Below, in pieces: positions 55,063-62,427 of a stretch of 62,427 nt of DNA. The notes beneath the pieces were generated by a model, which did not search any database, was not told where the DNA came from, and worked only from the letters and a program-made list of their open reading frames with translations. The first letter of the stretch is position 1; the number at the start of each line of letters is the position of its first letter. The position numbers and the translations under genes are program-made. The DNA is from Actinomycetota bacterium (GTDB taxonomy: Bacteria > Actinomycetota > Thermoleophilia > Gaiellales > Gaiellaceae): assembly GCA_005883955.1 (NCBI GenBank), contig VAXH01000072.1, forward strand, positions 1 through 62,427. Reading direction: 5' to 3'.

Positions 55063-56022
55063 GTGCAGGAGGTTTTCTCCGTCTCGAACGAGGTCGCGGC
55101 CGAGCTGGCCACGATCGGCGACGGCGTGCTCGGGGCGTTGCGCGAACGGCTTCGGTGCACGATCCTGCTGCGCGGAAACCGGCTCACGATCGAGGGCGAC
55201 GAGCCCCATGTCGAACAAGCCAGGGCCGTCGTCGACGAGCTCGCGGATCTGGTCGAAGGCGGCCACGAGATCAGCCCGACGACCGTCGACGCCGTCCTCT
55301 CGGCGCTCGAGCAGACGGAAGACATCCGCGAGGTCTTCGACGACGTCGTCTGGCGCCATCGCGGCAAGAAGATCGCCCCCAAGACAGTGACCCAGAAGCG
55401 CTACGTCGACTCGATCCGCAATCACACCGTGACCTTCGGGATCGGCCCGGCCGGGACGGGCAAGACGTATCTCGCGATGGCGCTCGCGGTCGCGTCCCTG
55501 TCGAACCGCGAGGTCGGGCGGATCATCCTGACGCGGCCTGCGGTCGAGGCAGGCGAGCGGCTCGGCTTCCTACCCGGAACGCTGTTGGAGAAGGTCGATC
55601 CTTACCTGCGGCCGCTCTTTGACGCGCTCTACGACATGCTCGAGCCCGACAGGTTGACGGCGCACATGGAGAAGGGCGTGATCGAGGTCGCGCCACTCGC
55701 CTTCATGCGAGGCCGGACGCTCAACGACTCGTTCATCATCCTCGACGAGGCCCAGAACACGAGCCCCGAGCAGATGCAGATGTTTCTCACCCGCCTCGGG
55801 TTCGGCTCGAAGGTGGTCGTCACCGGCGACGTCACCCAGGTCGACCTGCCGCGCGACCAGGCCTCCGGCTTGATCCAGGTGCAGGACATCCTCGGCTCGC
55901 TCGACGGTGTCGCCTTCGTCCGTTTCGGGCACGAGGACGTCGTCCGGCACAAGCTCGTCCAGCGAATCGTCGAGGCGTACCGGCTGCACGCGGAGGAGAC
56001 CGGCACCGAGCGGAGCAGATAG
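55063..56022 (+). CDS. phoH: PhoH-like ATPase
   Basis: 319 residues. An N-terminal KH-like part ([28 protein letters not shown]), Walker [26 protein letters not shown], Walker B IILDEAQN and [11 protein letters not shown]. An ATPase linked with RNA metabolism, encoded next to ybeY in most bacteria. ybeY follows four bases after the stop. Confidence 0.95.
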   Translation: MQEVFSVSNEVAAELATIGDGVLGALRERLRCTILLRGNRLTIEGDEPHVEQARAVVDELADLVEGGHEISPTTVDAVLSALEQTEDIREVFDDVVWRHRGKKIAPKTVTQKRYVDSIRNHTVTFGIGPAGTGKTYLAMALAVASLSNREVGRIILTRPAVEAGERLGFLPGTLLEKVDPYLRPLFDALYDMLEPDRLTAHMEKGVIEVAPLAFMRGRTLNDSFIILDEAQNTSPEQMQMFLTRLGFGSKVVVTGDVTQVDLPRDQASGLIQVQDILGSLDGVAFVRFGHEDVVRHKLVQRIVEAYRLHAEETGTERSR

Positions 56023-56026
56023 GAAC

Positions 56027-56404
56027 GTGATCGCGGTCGAAGTCTCGAATCGCAGCGGCGTCGTAGTAGACGAGGACGGCGCGACCGAACTCGCCCGGAG
56101 GCTGCTCGCGGCGGAGGGTGTTGACGAGGGCGAGCTCGGCCTCGTCTTCGTCGGCCCGACGGAGATCCGCTCGCTGAAACGCGAGCATCTCGGGGTCGAC
56201 GAGGCCACGGATGTGCTCTCCTTTCCGATCGACGGACGGGAAAGCCTGCCCGGAGGTGTGCCGCGCCAGCTCGGCGACGCCGTTCTTTGCCCGCAGGTCG
56301 TCGGCGAGGCTTGGCGGCAGCCGCTCGTGCATGGCCTCCTGCATCTGCTCGGCTACGAGCATGGGCCGGAGATGGAGGCGAAGGAGCAGTCGTGGCGCGG
56401 CTGA
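56027..56404 (+). CDS. ybeY: Endoribonuclease YbeY
   Basis: 125 residues from GTG 56027 (AGGAAC close upstream). The zinc motif [12 protein letters not shown] (HxxxHxxxxxH) and [10 protein letters not shown] are diagnostic. It matures 16S rRNA 3' ends and takes part in ribosome quality control. Slightly short for the family. Overlaps the next gene by 13 bases. Confidence 0.93.
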   Translation: MIAVEVSNRSGVVVDEDGATELARRLLAAEGVDEGELGLVFVGPTEIRSLKREHLGVDEATDVLSFPIDGRESLPGGVPRQLGDAVLCPQVVGEAWRQPLVHGLLHLLGYEHGPEMEAKEQSWRG

Positions 56405-57183
56405 TCAGCCCGCGGACGCGCCTGCGAGGCAACGGAGACGGCGCGGGCGAGCGGGAGCGCTTGCGCAGACCCCTCGGTCGTGCGCCCTCGGTCCTCGACA
56501 GCTTCAACTTCGCGACCGAGGGGATCATCCACGTACTGCGCACGCACCGGAATATGCGCGTGCACTTCGCGGTCGCAATCGTCGTGCTCGTGGCGGCCGT
56601 CTGGGTCGGAGTCTCGAAGCTCGAACTGATCGCGCTGCTGCTCGCGATCGCCTTCGTCTTCATCACCGAGATGATCAACTCGGCGCTCGAGCAGGCGATC
56701 GACGTGGCGACGACTTCGTTCGATCCGCTGGCGAAGCTGGCAAAGGACGTCGCCGCGGGCGCAGTCCTGATCGCGACGGTGAATGCGGTCGCGATCGGCT
56801 ACCTCGTCTTCTCGGGCGAGGTCGCCGAGCGGAGCACGCGTCTGCTCGACCGGCTCCGTGACGCGCCGGCAAACCTGACGCTGATCGCCCTCGTCCTGAC
56901 GATTCTGGTCGTGATCGCGACCAAGGCCTACACCGGCCGCGGCACGCCGCTTCGAGGCGGCCTGCCCTCGGGACACGCTGCGCTCGCCTTTGCGGGCTGG
57001 ATGGCCGCGACGTACGTCGTCGGCGCTCAGCACCGCTTCCTGATCTCGTCGATCGCGCTTCTGATGGCGTTTCTCGTCGCGCAGACGCGGATCGAGGCAG
57101 GCGTTCACTCGGCGGTCGAGGTCGCCTATGGAGGCGTCCTCGGCGCGCTCGTCACCCTCGCGGTGTTCCAGTTCTTCTCGTGA
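56392..57183 (+). CDS. dgkA: Diacylglycerol/undecaprenol kinase fused to PAP2-type phosphatase domain
   Basis: 263 residues from GTG 56392. Residues about 36-150 are the small integral-membrane kinase (SFNFATEGIIHVLRTHRNMRVH; ITEMINSALEQAIDVAT; KLAKDVAAGAV with the catalytic acidic residues). Residues about 165-262 are a PAP2/PgpB-like domain with PSGHAALAF and RIEAGVHSAVEV. The first half phosphorylates a lipid alcohol and the second would remove phosphate, so the fusion joins opposed activities or acts on different lipids. The first PAP2 motif (KxxxxxxRP) is degenerate. Usual neighbour of ybeY and cdd. Confidence 0.9.
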   Translation: MARLISPRTRLRGNGDGAGERERLRRPLGRAPSVLDSFNFATEGIIHVLRTHRNMRVHFAVAIVVLVAAVWVGVSKLELIALLLAIAFVFITEMINSALEQAIDVATTSFDPLAKLAKDVAAGAVLIATVNAVAIGYLVFSGEVAERSTRLLDRLRDAPANLTLIALVLTILVVIATKAYTGRGTPLRGGLPSGHAALAFAGWMAATYVVGAQHRFLISSIALLMAFLVAQTRIEAGVHSAVEVAYGGVLGALVTLAVFQFFS

Positions 57184-57548
57184 GCGACGACCTGCTCGCT
57201 CAGGCGAAAGCGGTTGCGGCCAAGGCCTACTCGCCGTACTCGGACTACCTCGTCGGCGCCGCCGTTCGTGCGCGCGACGGGCGGATTTACGAGGGTGTAA
57301 ACGTCGAGAACGCGGCGTACCCGCTCGGAATCTGCGCCGAGCGGACGGCGATCGCCTGCGCCGTCGTCGACGGTTGCCGTCCGGGGGACCTGGTCGAAAT
57401 CGCGATCACGACGGCCCCCTGTGGAGGTTGCCGCCAGTGGCTGCACGAGTTTCGCCTCGAGCAGGTGACGTTCCCGAAGCCGGACGGCGAGGTTGTCTCC
57501 TATACGCCCGACGAGCTGCTGCCGGAGTCCTGGGACCTGCCCGCGTGA
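57180..57548 (+). CDS. cdd: Cytidine deaminase
   Basis: 122 residues, GTG 57180 in a GTGA overlap with the upstream stop. Zinc site: CAERTA (Cys ligand and catalytic Glu) and PCGGCRQW (two Cys), i.e. the three-Cys tetrameric type. It deaminates cytidine and deoxycytidine. Followed by a gap with repeat module copy D before era. Confidence 0.94.
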   Translation: MSDDLLAQAKAVAAKAYSPYSDYLVGAAVRARDGRIYEGVNVENAAYPLGICAERTAIACAVVDGCRPGDLVEIAITTAPCGGCRQWLHEFRLEQVTFPKPDGEVVSYTPDELLPESWDLPA

Positions 57549-57613
57549 CGAATCGGCACCGTCCGGTCACATCCCGGCACGCCGGCGCCACACGTTGGTA
57601 CGCCTTTGGCTTC

Positions 57614-57661
57614 TAACGTTTTGCCCGGGACGAACGTTTGGACCCCACCCCCGGGGGTGGG
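57614..57661 (+). promoter_or_regulatory. Repeated intergenic module, copy D
   Basis: TAACGT at 57614-57619 and the perfect palindrome CCCACCCCC/GGGGGTGGG at 57644-57661. More diverged from copies A-C in the stretch between. About 110 bases upstream of the era start. Confidence 0.4.
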
Positions 57662-57675
57662 CGCTTGAAACGCTA

Positions 57676-57747
57676 CGGCCCGATCGGCCCGATCGGCCAA
57701 AGCGGCCCGAGGGGCCCGAGCAGCCCCAGCGGCCCCGGCGGGCCAAG
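57676..57747 (+). repeat. Eight 9-nt tandem repeats before era
   Basis: The consensus CGGCCCGAG is repeated eight times with drift, first two copies identical (CGGCCCGAT). In frame with era it would read RPx triplets, and in other frames G-P-x; no in-frame start codon exists upstream, so it is probably untranslated leader. Confidence 0.8.
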
Positions 57748-57771
57748 ACGCCCGAGCGCCTCGAGCCGCCG

Positions 57772-58632
57772 ATGAAGAGCGGCTTCGTCGCCGTTGCGGG
57801 GCGCCCGAACGTCGGCAAGTCGACGCTCGTGAACGCTCTCTGCGGCGGGAAGGTCGCGATCGTCTCCGACAAGCCGCAGACGACGCGGCAGCGGATCTTC
57901 GGGATCGCGAACGGGGACGATTACCAGCTCGTGCTCGCCGACCTGCCGGGCTTCCAGCGGCCCCGCGACCCTTTGACGGAGCGAATGCAGCGAACCGTCG
58001 ACCACTCCTTCGAAGAGGTCGACGCCGTCCTCTTCGTTCTGTCGGCACGCGAGCGGATCGGTGCCGGTGACCGGTTCATCGCCGAGCGCGTCTTCTCGCT
58101 GGGGATGCCGGTGGTGATCGCGCTCAACAAGGTCGACCGGCTGAAGCCGGGCCACATCGCCGGACAGATGCAGACCGCCTCGCAGCTGGGCGAGTTCCAC
58201 GCCCTGCACCCGGTCAGCGCCGTCACCGGCGACGGCATCGCGGAGCTCTGCGAGGAACTCGTCGGCCTTCTCCCGGAAGGCCCGCTCTACTTCCCCGCCG
58301 ACCAGCGCACCGACCTCGTTGCCGAGCTGCAGATCGCCGAGCTGATTCGCGAGAAGGCTCTCCAGCTGACCCGCGACGAGGTGCCGCATGCGATCTCGGT
58401 CGAGGTCGACGAGCTGGGCGAGAAGGTCGTTCACGCGACTGTCTTCGTCGAGACCGAGTCGCAGAAGCAGATCGTGGTCGGCCGCGGCGGCTCCGTCGTC
58501 AAGCAGATCGGCACGCGCGCGCGGCCGGAGGTCGAGCACCTGCTCGGCCGGCAAATCTACCTCGAGCTCCAGGTCAAGACGCGGCCGAAATGGCGCCGCG
58601 ACGCGGCGATGTTGGAGCGGCTCGGGATTTGA
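57772..58632 (+). CDS. era: GTPase Era
   Basis: 286 residues from ATG 57772. G1 GRPNVGKS, switch DKPQTTR, DLPG in place of the usual DTPG, NKVD, and the KH domain with GRGGSVVKQIG. It binds the 3' end of 16S rRNA in 30S maturation. Ends the conserved block; its stop overlaps the next gene (TTGA). Confidence 0.95.
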   Translation: MKSGFVAVAGRPNVGKSTLVNALCGGKVAIVSDKPQTTRQRIFGIANGDDYQLVLADLPGFQRPRDPLTERMQRTVDHSFEEVDAVLFVLSARERIGAGDRFIAERVFSLGMPVVIALNKVDRLKPGHIAGQMQTASQLGEFHALHPVSAVTGDGIAELCEELVGLLPEGPLYFPADQRTDLVAELQIAELIREKALQLTRDEVPHAISVEVDELGEKVVHATVFVETESQKQIVVGRGGSVVKQIGTRARPEVEHLLGRQIYLELQVKTRPKWRRDAAMLERLGI

Positions 58633-59345
58633 CTGCGCTGCTGGCGCTCTTCGACCTCGACGGAACGCTCTTCCTCACCCACGATCCGCTCAGCGGCCGA
58701 GCCCTCGTCGAGACGCTCGCGCGGGTCTACGGCGTCGAGGTCTCCGCCGATGCGCCGGCGAACGTCGAGCATCGCGGCCTGACGGCGAAGCGCATCGCCC
58801 GCAACGTCCTCCGCGCCGCTGGCCTGGCCGGCGCGGCAGTGGACCAGCGCCTGGATGCGTGGTGCGCCGCATTCGCCGAGTCCTACCTCGAGCTGCTCAG
58901 CGAAGCCGACACGAGCGGCTGGCAGACGCGCCCGGGCGCCGCCGAGGGCCTCGCTCGCCTGCAGACCGAAGGTATCCGCCTCGCGCTCGTGACAGGCAAT
59001 CCCGAGCCGGTGGCCAGGGCAAGGCTGCAAAGACTCGGGCTCGCACGCTTCTTTCCTCCCGGCGAGGGCGCCTTCGGCTGTGAGGCAGAAGAGCGAGCCG
59101 CGCTGCTCGAGCTTGCGCGCGTGCGGGCAGGCGACTGGCCCGCTGCCGCTACCGCCGAGATCGGCGACACCCCGACGGACGTCGTCACGGCGAAAGCGGC
59201 GGGCTTCCGGTCGATCGCGGTCAGCTCCCCCCGCACCCGCGATCGCGCCGAGCTCGCCGGCGCAGACCAGATCGTCGACGACATGGACGGCATCGTCCGG
59301 GCCCTGCTCGAGGCCGACCGCTACCGCTCGGCGCGTGGCGCGTAG
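58629..59345 (+). CDS. HAD-superfamily hydrolase
   Basis: 238 residues from TTG 58629 (TTGA overlap with era). Motif I FDLDGTLF, motif II LVTGNP, motif IV IGDTPTDVVTAKAAG. Resembles phosphoglycolate-phosphatase-like phosphatases; the substrate is uncertain. Convergent with the FRG-domain gene, 25-base overlap. Confidence 0.88.
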   Translation: MTALLALFDLDGTLFLTHDPLSGRALVETLARVYGVEVSADAPANVEHRGLTAKRIARNVLRAAGLAGAAVDQRLDAWCAAFAESYLELLSEADTSGWQTRPGAAEGLARLQTEGIRLALVTGNPEPVARARLQRLGLARFFPPGEGAFGCEAEERAALLELARVRAGDWPAAATAEIGDTPTDVVTAKAAGFRSIAVSSPRTRDRAELAGADQIVDDMDGIVRALLEADRYRSARGA

Positions 59346-60118
59346 TAGCGCGCCAGCCAGCGCGAGAGACCGTCGAGACCGGGGAAGAGCACGCGCTCGG
59401 TGACGTTCGCCTGGTCGAGCTTGTCGCGGATCTCCCACTTCAGCTCGGCTGGGATCACGAGCTTGCGCGCGCCCACGGCCCGCCGCTCCAGCCACTCGTC
59501 GAGCCGGGCCTGGGGTCGGGACATCAGGGCGAAGAGGGCGTACTGGTTCACGATCCGCTCGTCCAGCGACGGCGGCTCGAGAAAGAGGACGTAGTCGTCG
59601 TCCGCCAGCGCCTCGAGCTCCCGCAGTCCGCCGACTGCCTCCGCGAGCAGCTCGGCCGTGAAGACGTTCATCTCCTGCGCGCCAAGGAGATCCCGAAGCT
59701 GCGCGGGCGCCTGCTCCTGAGCCTGGACGTAGTCGACCATCCAGACGACGCCGTCGCGGTCGAAGAGCTTGACCTGCGCGGTCGCGAAGTGAACGGCGAC
59801 GTACGGCGAGTATGTCCAGTCGAGCAGGCGGGTCGGCAGCCCGTGATGCTGGGCGAGGGCGAGCCAGTTCCAGAGCGAGTCGAAGGGAACGTCGGCGCGC
59901 TGCGCGTACTTGCGGAAGTTCCGGAGCAGGTGGCCCTCGACCGAGGCCGGGTTGCCGCCCAGCCGGAGCAGGCTCGTCTGCAGGTCTTCGTTCGCATCGT
60001 TTCGGCCCCGAAACGCGAAGTTGGAGCGGAATCGCCGCAGCTCCGGGTGCCACGAGTCGGCGAACAGCTGCTCCTGCAGCTCGCCCCAGCTCGAGACCCG
60101 AATCTCTTCCACGGCCAT
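59321..60118 (-). CDS. FRG-domain protein
   Basis: 265 residues from ATG 60118. The N-terminal half is an FRG domain: FAFRGRNDANEDLQTSL with the conserved F-R-G and LAQHHGLPTRLLDWTYSPYVAVHFA. The rest has no recognised fold. FRG proteins appear in phage-defence and unknown contexts; some are thought to handle nucleotides or NAD-like substrates. Here it stands alone between housekeeping genes, with no partner and only 35 bases to the divergent deoC start. Function unknown. Confidence 0.82.
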   Translation of the reverse strand: MAVEEIRVSSWGELQEQLFADSWHPELRRFRSNFAFRGRNDANEDLQTSLLRLGGNPASVEGHLLRNFRKYAQRADVPFDSLWNWLALAQHHGLPTRLLDWTYSPYVAVHFATAQVKLFDRDGVVWMVDYVQAQEQAPAQLRDLLGAQEMNVFTAELLAEAVGGLRELEALADDDYVLFLEPPSLDERIVNQYALFALMSRPQARLDEWLERRAVGARKLVIPAELKWEIRDKLDQANVTERVLFPGLDGLSRWLARYYAPRAER

Positions 60119-60141
60119 GCGTTTGCCCTTCGCACGAGGGC

Positions 60142-60147
60142 TACACT
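60142..60147 (+). promoter_or_regulatory. -10 element of deoC (TACACT)
   Basis: TACACT ends 6 bases before ATG 60154; leaderless start likely. Confidence 0.5.
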
Positions 60148-60153
60148 CATCGC

Positions 60154-61092
60154 ATGGCGCAGGCGCCGGCCCTCCCCACGGGCTTCGAGCTTCCGCTCGA
60201 GCCCAGACTCCCCCGGATCGGCTCCGTCGACCAGGTCGCGGTCGAGGCCCGCGCGACAGACCTCTCGCGCCGGTCGATCAAGCGCGACGCGAAGCTGTTC
60301 GCCCTCGATCTCGCCGTCCGGATGATGGATCTGACCACGCTCGAGGGAGCCGACACGCCCGGCAAGGTCGCTGCACTCGCTTCGAAGGCGGTGCGACCCG
60401 ACCCCTCGGACGCGACCATCCCCTCGGTCGCCGCCGTCTGCGTCTACCCGAACCTTGTCCAGACGGCCCGCGAGCGGGTCGGCGACAGCGGCGTCAAGGT
60501 CGCCTCCGTCGCGACCGCCTTTCCATCCGGGCAAAGCCCGACCGACCTCAAGGTCGCCGAGGCCCGGCGCGTGGTCGAGCTCGGCGCCGACGAGGTCGAC
60601 ATGGTGGTCGACCGTGGCGCCTTCCTGGCGGGCCGCTACGCGAAGGTCTACGACGAGATCGTCCAGGTCAAGGAGGCGGTCGGCGAGACCCACCTGAAGG
60701 TGATCCTCGAGGTCGGCGAGCTTGGCACGTACGACAACGTCCGCCGCGCCTCGCTGCTCGCAATCGCAGCAGGCGCCGACTTCATCAAGACCTCGACCGG
60801 CAAGCTGTCCTCGTCGGCGACGCTGCCCGTGACGCTCGTGATGCTCGAGGCGATCCGCGACGTCTTCGACGAAACCGGACGCCGCGTCGGCATGAAACCG
60901 GCCGGCGGGATCCGCAACGCGAAGCAGGCGGTGCAGACGCTCGTGCTCGTCCACGAGACCCTGGGGCTCGACTGGCTCACACCCGATCTCTTCCGCTTCG
61001 GCGCCTCCTCGCTCTTGAACGACGTCCTGATGCAGATCCGCAAGCAGAAGACCGGGCGCTACCAGTCTCCCGACTACTTCACGATCGACTGA
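60154..61092 (+). CDS. deoC: Deoxyribose-phosphate aldolase
   Basis: 312 residues, TIM barrel. Schiff-base Lys in DFIKTSTGK, LKVILEVGEL with the second Lys, and GMKPAGGIRNAKQA. An N-terminal extension of about 60 residues is as in eukaryote-like/long DeoC forms. It splits deoxyribose 5-phosphate into glyceraldehyde 3-phosphate and acetaldehyde. The downstream aldehyde dehydrogenase (TGATG overlap) could oxidise the acetaldehyde, so the pair is a deoxynucleoside-salvage unit. Confidence 0.93.
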   Translation: MAQAPALPTGFELPLEPRLPRIGSVDQVAVEARATDLSRRSIKRDAKLFALDLAVRMMDLTTLEGADTPGKVAALASKAVRPDPSDATIPSVAAVCVYPNLVQTARERVGDSGVKVASVATAFPSGQSPTDLKVAEARRVVELGADEVDMVVDRGAFLAGRYAKVYDEIVQVKEAVGETHLKVILEVGELGTYDNVRRASLLAIAAGADFIKTSTGKLSSSATLPVTLVMLEAIRDVFDETGRRVGMKPAGGIRNAKQAVQTLVLVHETLGLDWLTPDLFRFGASSLLNDVLMQIRKQKTGRYQSPDYFTID

Positions 61093-62427
61093 TGGCAGAG
61101 CTCGAACAGCGCGGCGACCGGACGCCGGTTCCGTCCAAGTGGGATTACGCGAGCGCGCCCGAGTCGCGCGAGATCGTCACGCTCGCGGAGCGCTACGGCC
61201 TTTTCATCGGCGGCGAGTTCGTCGAGCCGCGTTCGGGTGACTACTACGAGACGATCGCTCCCGCGGACGAGGAGCCGCTCGCGGAGATCCCGCAGGCCGG
61301 GGCCGAGGACGTCGCGCTCGCCGTCAGCACCGCGCGGGAGGCCTTCGAGGACGGCTGGTCGGCGGCGGCCCCCGCCGTGCGGGCCAAGTACCTCTTCCGG
61401 ATCGCCCGGATCCTGCAGGAACGCTCGCGCGAGTTCGCGGTGCTCGAGTCGCTGAACGGTGGCAAGCCGATCCGCGAGTCCAGGGACGTCGATCTGCCGC
61501 TCGCCGCCGCGCACTTCTTCTACTACGCCGGCTGGGCCGACAAGCTCGAGTACGCCTTTCCGCACCGCCGGCCGAAGCCGCTGGGCGTCGCCGGGCAGAT
61601 CATCCCCTGGAACTTCCCGCTTTTGATGCTGGCCTGGAAGATCGCGCCGGCCCTGGCGGCCGGGAACACGGTCGTGCTGAAGCCGGCGGAGACGACACCG
61701 CTCTCGGCGCTTCTCTTCTGCGACGTCCTCCGCCAGGCGGAGCTGCCGCCGGGCGTCGTCAACATCGTCACAGGTGACGGCGCGACCGGCGCGTCGCTGG
61801 TCAAGTCGGACGTGGACAAGATCGCCTTCACAGGCTCGACCGAAGTCGGCAAGGCAATCCAGCGCGAGCTCGCCGGAACCGGAAAGAAGCTGACGCTCGA
61901 GCTCGGCGGCAAGGCCGCGAACATCATCTTCGACGACTGCGCGCTCGACCAGGCGATCGAAGGAATCGTCAACGGGATCTACTTCAACCAAGGCCACGTC
62001 TGCTGCGCCGGCTCGCGGCTGCTCGTCCAGGAGTCGATCTACGAGCCGCTGATCGAGAAGCTGAAGCGCCGGCTGACGACGCTGCGGGTCGGCGATCCGC
62101 TCGACAAGAACACCGACGTCGGCGCGATCAACTCGCGCCAGCAGCTCGACAAGATCGAGGAGCTCGTCGCGGCCGGCAACGAGGAAGGCGCCGAGATCTA
62201 CCAGCCGCCCTGCCGCCTGCCGGAGAAGGGCTACTGGTTCGTGCCGACCGTCTTCACGAACGTCGCGCAGAGCTACCGGATCGCGCAGGAGGAGATCTTC
62301 GGGCCGGTGCTGTCGGTGCTTACCTTCCGGACGCCGGACGAAGCGGTCGAGAAGGCGAACAACACGCCCTACGGGCTGTCGGCCGGCGTTTGGACGGAGA
62401 AGGGCTCGCGGATTCTTTGGATGGCGC
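61092..62427 (+). CDS. Aldehyde dehydrogenase (C-terminus beyond window)
   Basis: 445 residues are visible from ATG 61092; a full ALDH has about 490-500. NAD(P)-binding IPWNFPLLM, FTGSTEVGK, catalytic Glu in LELGGKAANI and catalytic Cys in GHVCCAGSRL are all present. It oxidises an aldehyde to an acid with NAD(P)+, here probably acetaldehyde from DeoC. The reading frame is open at the window edge. Confidence 0.92.
   Translation, partial: MAELEQRGDRTPVPSKWDYASAPESREIVTLAERYGLFIGGEFVEPRSGDYYETIAPADEEPLAEIPQAGAEDVALAVSTAREAFEDGWSAAAPAVRAKYLFRIARILQERSREFAVLESLNGGKPIRESRDVDLPLAAAHFFYYAGWADKLEYAFPHRRPKPLGVAGQIIPWNFPLLMLAWKIAPALAAGNTVVLKPAETTPLSALLFCDVLRQAELPPGVVNIVTGDGATGASLVKSDVDKIAFTGSTEVGKAIQRELAGTGKKLTLELGGKAANIIFDDCALDQAIEGIVNGIYFNQGHVCCAGSRLLVQESIYEPLIEKLKRRLTTLRVGDPLDKNTDVGAINSRQQLDKIEELVAAGNEEGAEIYQPPCRLPEKGYWFVPTVFTNVAQSYRIAQEEIFGPVLSVLTFRTPDEAVEKANNTPYGLSAGVWTEKGSRILWMA

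Noticed and set aside
57493-57771. N-terminal extension of Era with RPx repeats
   Set aside because: No usable in-frame start between the repeats and the cdd end; Era is complete from ATG 57772.
57673-58554. Antisense or overlapping collagen-like (G-P-x) protein at the era start
   Set aside because: It arises from the 9-nt repeat read in other frames; the rest is the shadow of era.

Overview
The window is 62 kb of very GC-rich, densely packed bacterial chromosome. By gene content it is actinobacterial and most likely from the Thermoleophilia (Gaiellales/Solirubrobacterales side). This assignment is an inference. It rests on a fused CofG-CofH FO synthase, F420-dependent PPOX proteins, many GTG/TTG starts, many start codons that follow a TANNNT hexamer by 6-9 bases without a Shine-Dalgarno, and the actinobacterial order comEA-comEC-holA-rpsT-lepA-hemW-hrcA-dnaJ-prmA-mtaB-HIT-yqeY-phoH-ybeY-dgkA-cdd-era. 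I found no phage, insertion sequence, CRISPR array, tRNA or rRNA.

Layout. 1-16 kb: signalling and envelope redox. An OmpR-type two-component pair lies between a cut-off small membrane protein gene and a cytochrome b-like membrane protein gene. An operon of secreted protein, small membrane protein, ApbE flavin transferase and ferric-reductase-like membrane protein (14.0-16.4 kb) carries direct repeats like those around the two-component locus, so the two may form one regulon. In between lie a sigma factor with a C-terminal tail, a diguanylate cyclase, a TrhA/hemolysin III protein, an AlkX-like glycosylase and a GH65 phosphorylase / beta-phosphoglucomutase pair. Upstream of that pair is an 830-base gene-free stretch with a 112-bp tandem repeat. 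16-29 kb: a large secreted repeat protein, a broken Rieske oxygenase, rsgA with a candidate leader-peptide switch, a Nudix regulator divergent from an MFS transporter, a small HExxH secreted protein, two F420/FMN PPOX paralogues, HMG-CoA lyase and a DUF255 thioredoxin-fold protein. 29-34 kb: a branched-chain amino acid ABC operon (livG-F-H-M-K) in which livF is broken. 34-40 kb: fbiC, a cupin, and leuS behind a tiny leucine-rich leader ORF and an intrinsic terminator. 40-60 kb: an ECF sigma factor with its membrane partner, then the conserved competence / ribosome / heat-shock / RNA-maturation block. 60-62 kb: deoC and an aldehyde dehydrogenase that runs off the end.

The most useful unexplained signals are regulatory. 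(i) A 16-codon ORF with a perfect Shine-Dalgarno upstream of rsgA, whose last codons are complementary to the rsgA ribosome site. (ii) A six-residue leader M-E-Q-L-L-L before leuS with a hairpin and a terminator. (iii) A repeated intergenic module, a TANNNT hexamer plus a CCCCACCC/GGGTGGGG hairpin, in four places. (iv) Two copies of GTAACAGRCTGTTAC bracketing an inverted repeat. (v) Two gene junctions where a CTG codon overlapping the upstream stop looks like the real start. (vi) Ten convergent gene pairs, all with gaps of 7 bases or less or with overlapping ends. Three genes (Rieske oxygenase, livF, yqeY) share the same defect: an internal loss of roughly 65-90 bases that also shifts frame. 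This could be decay, but it should first be treated as a possible assembly error.
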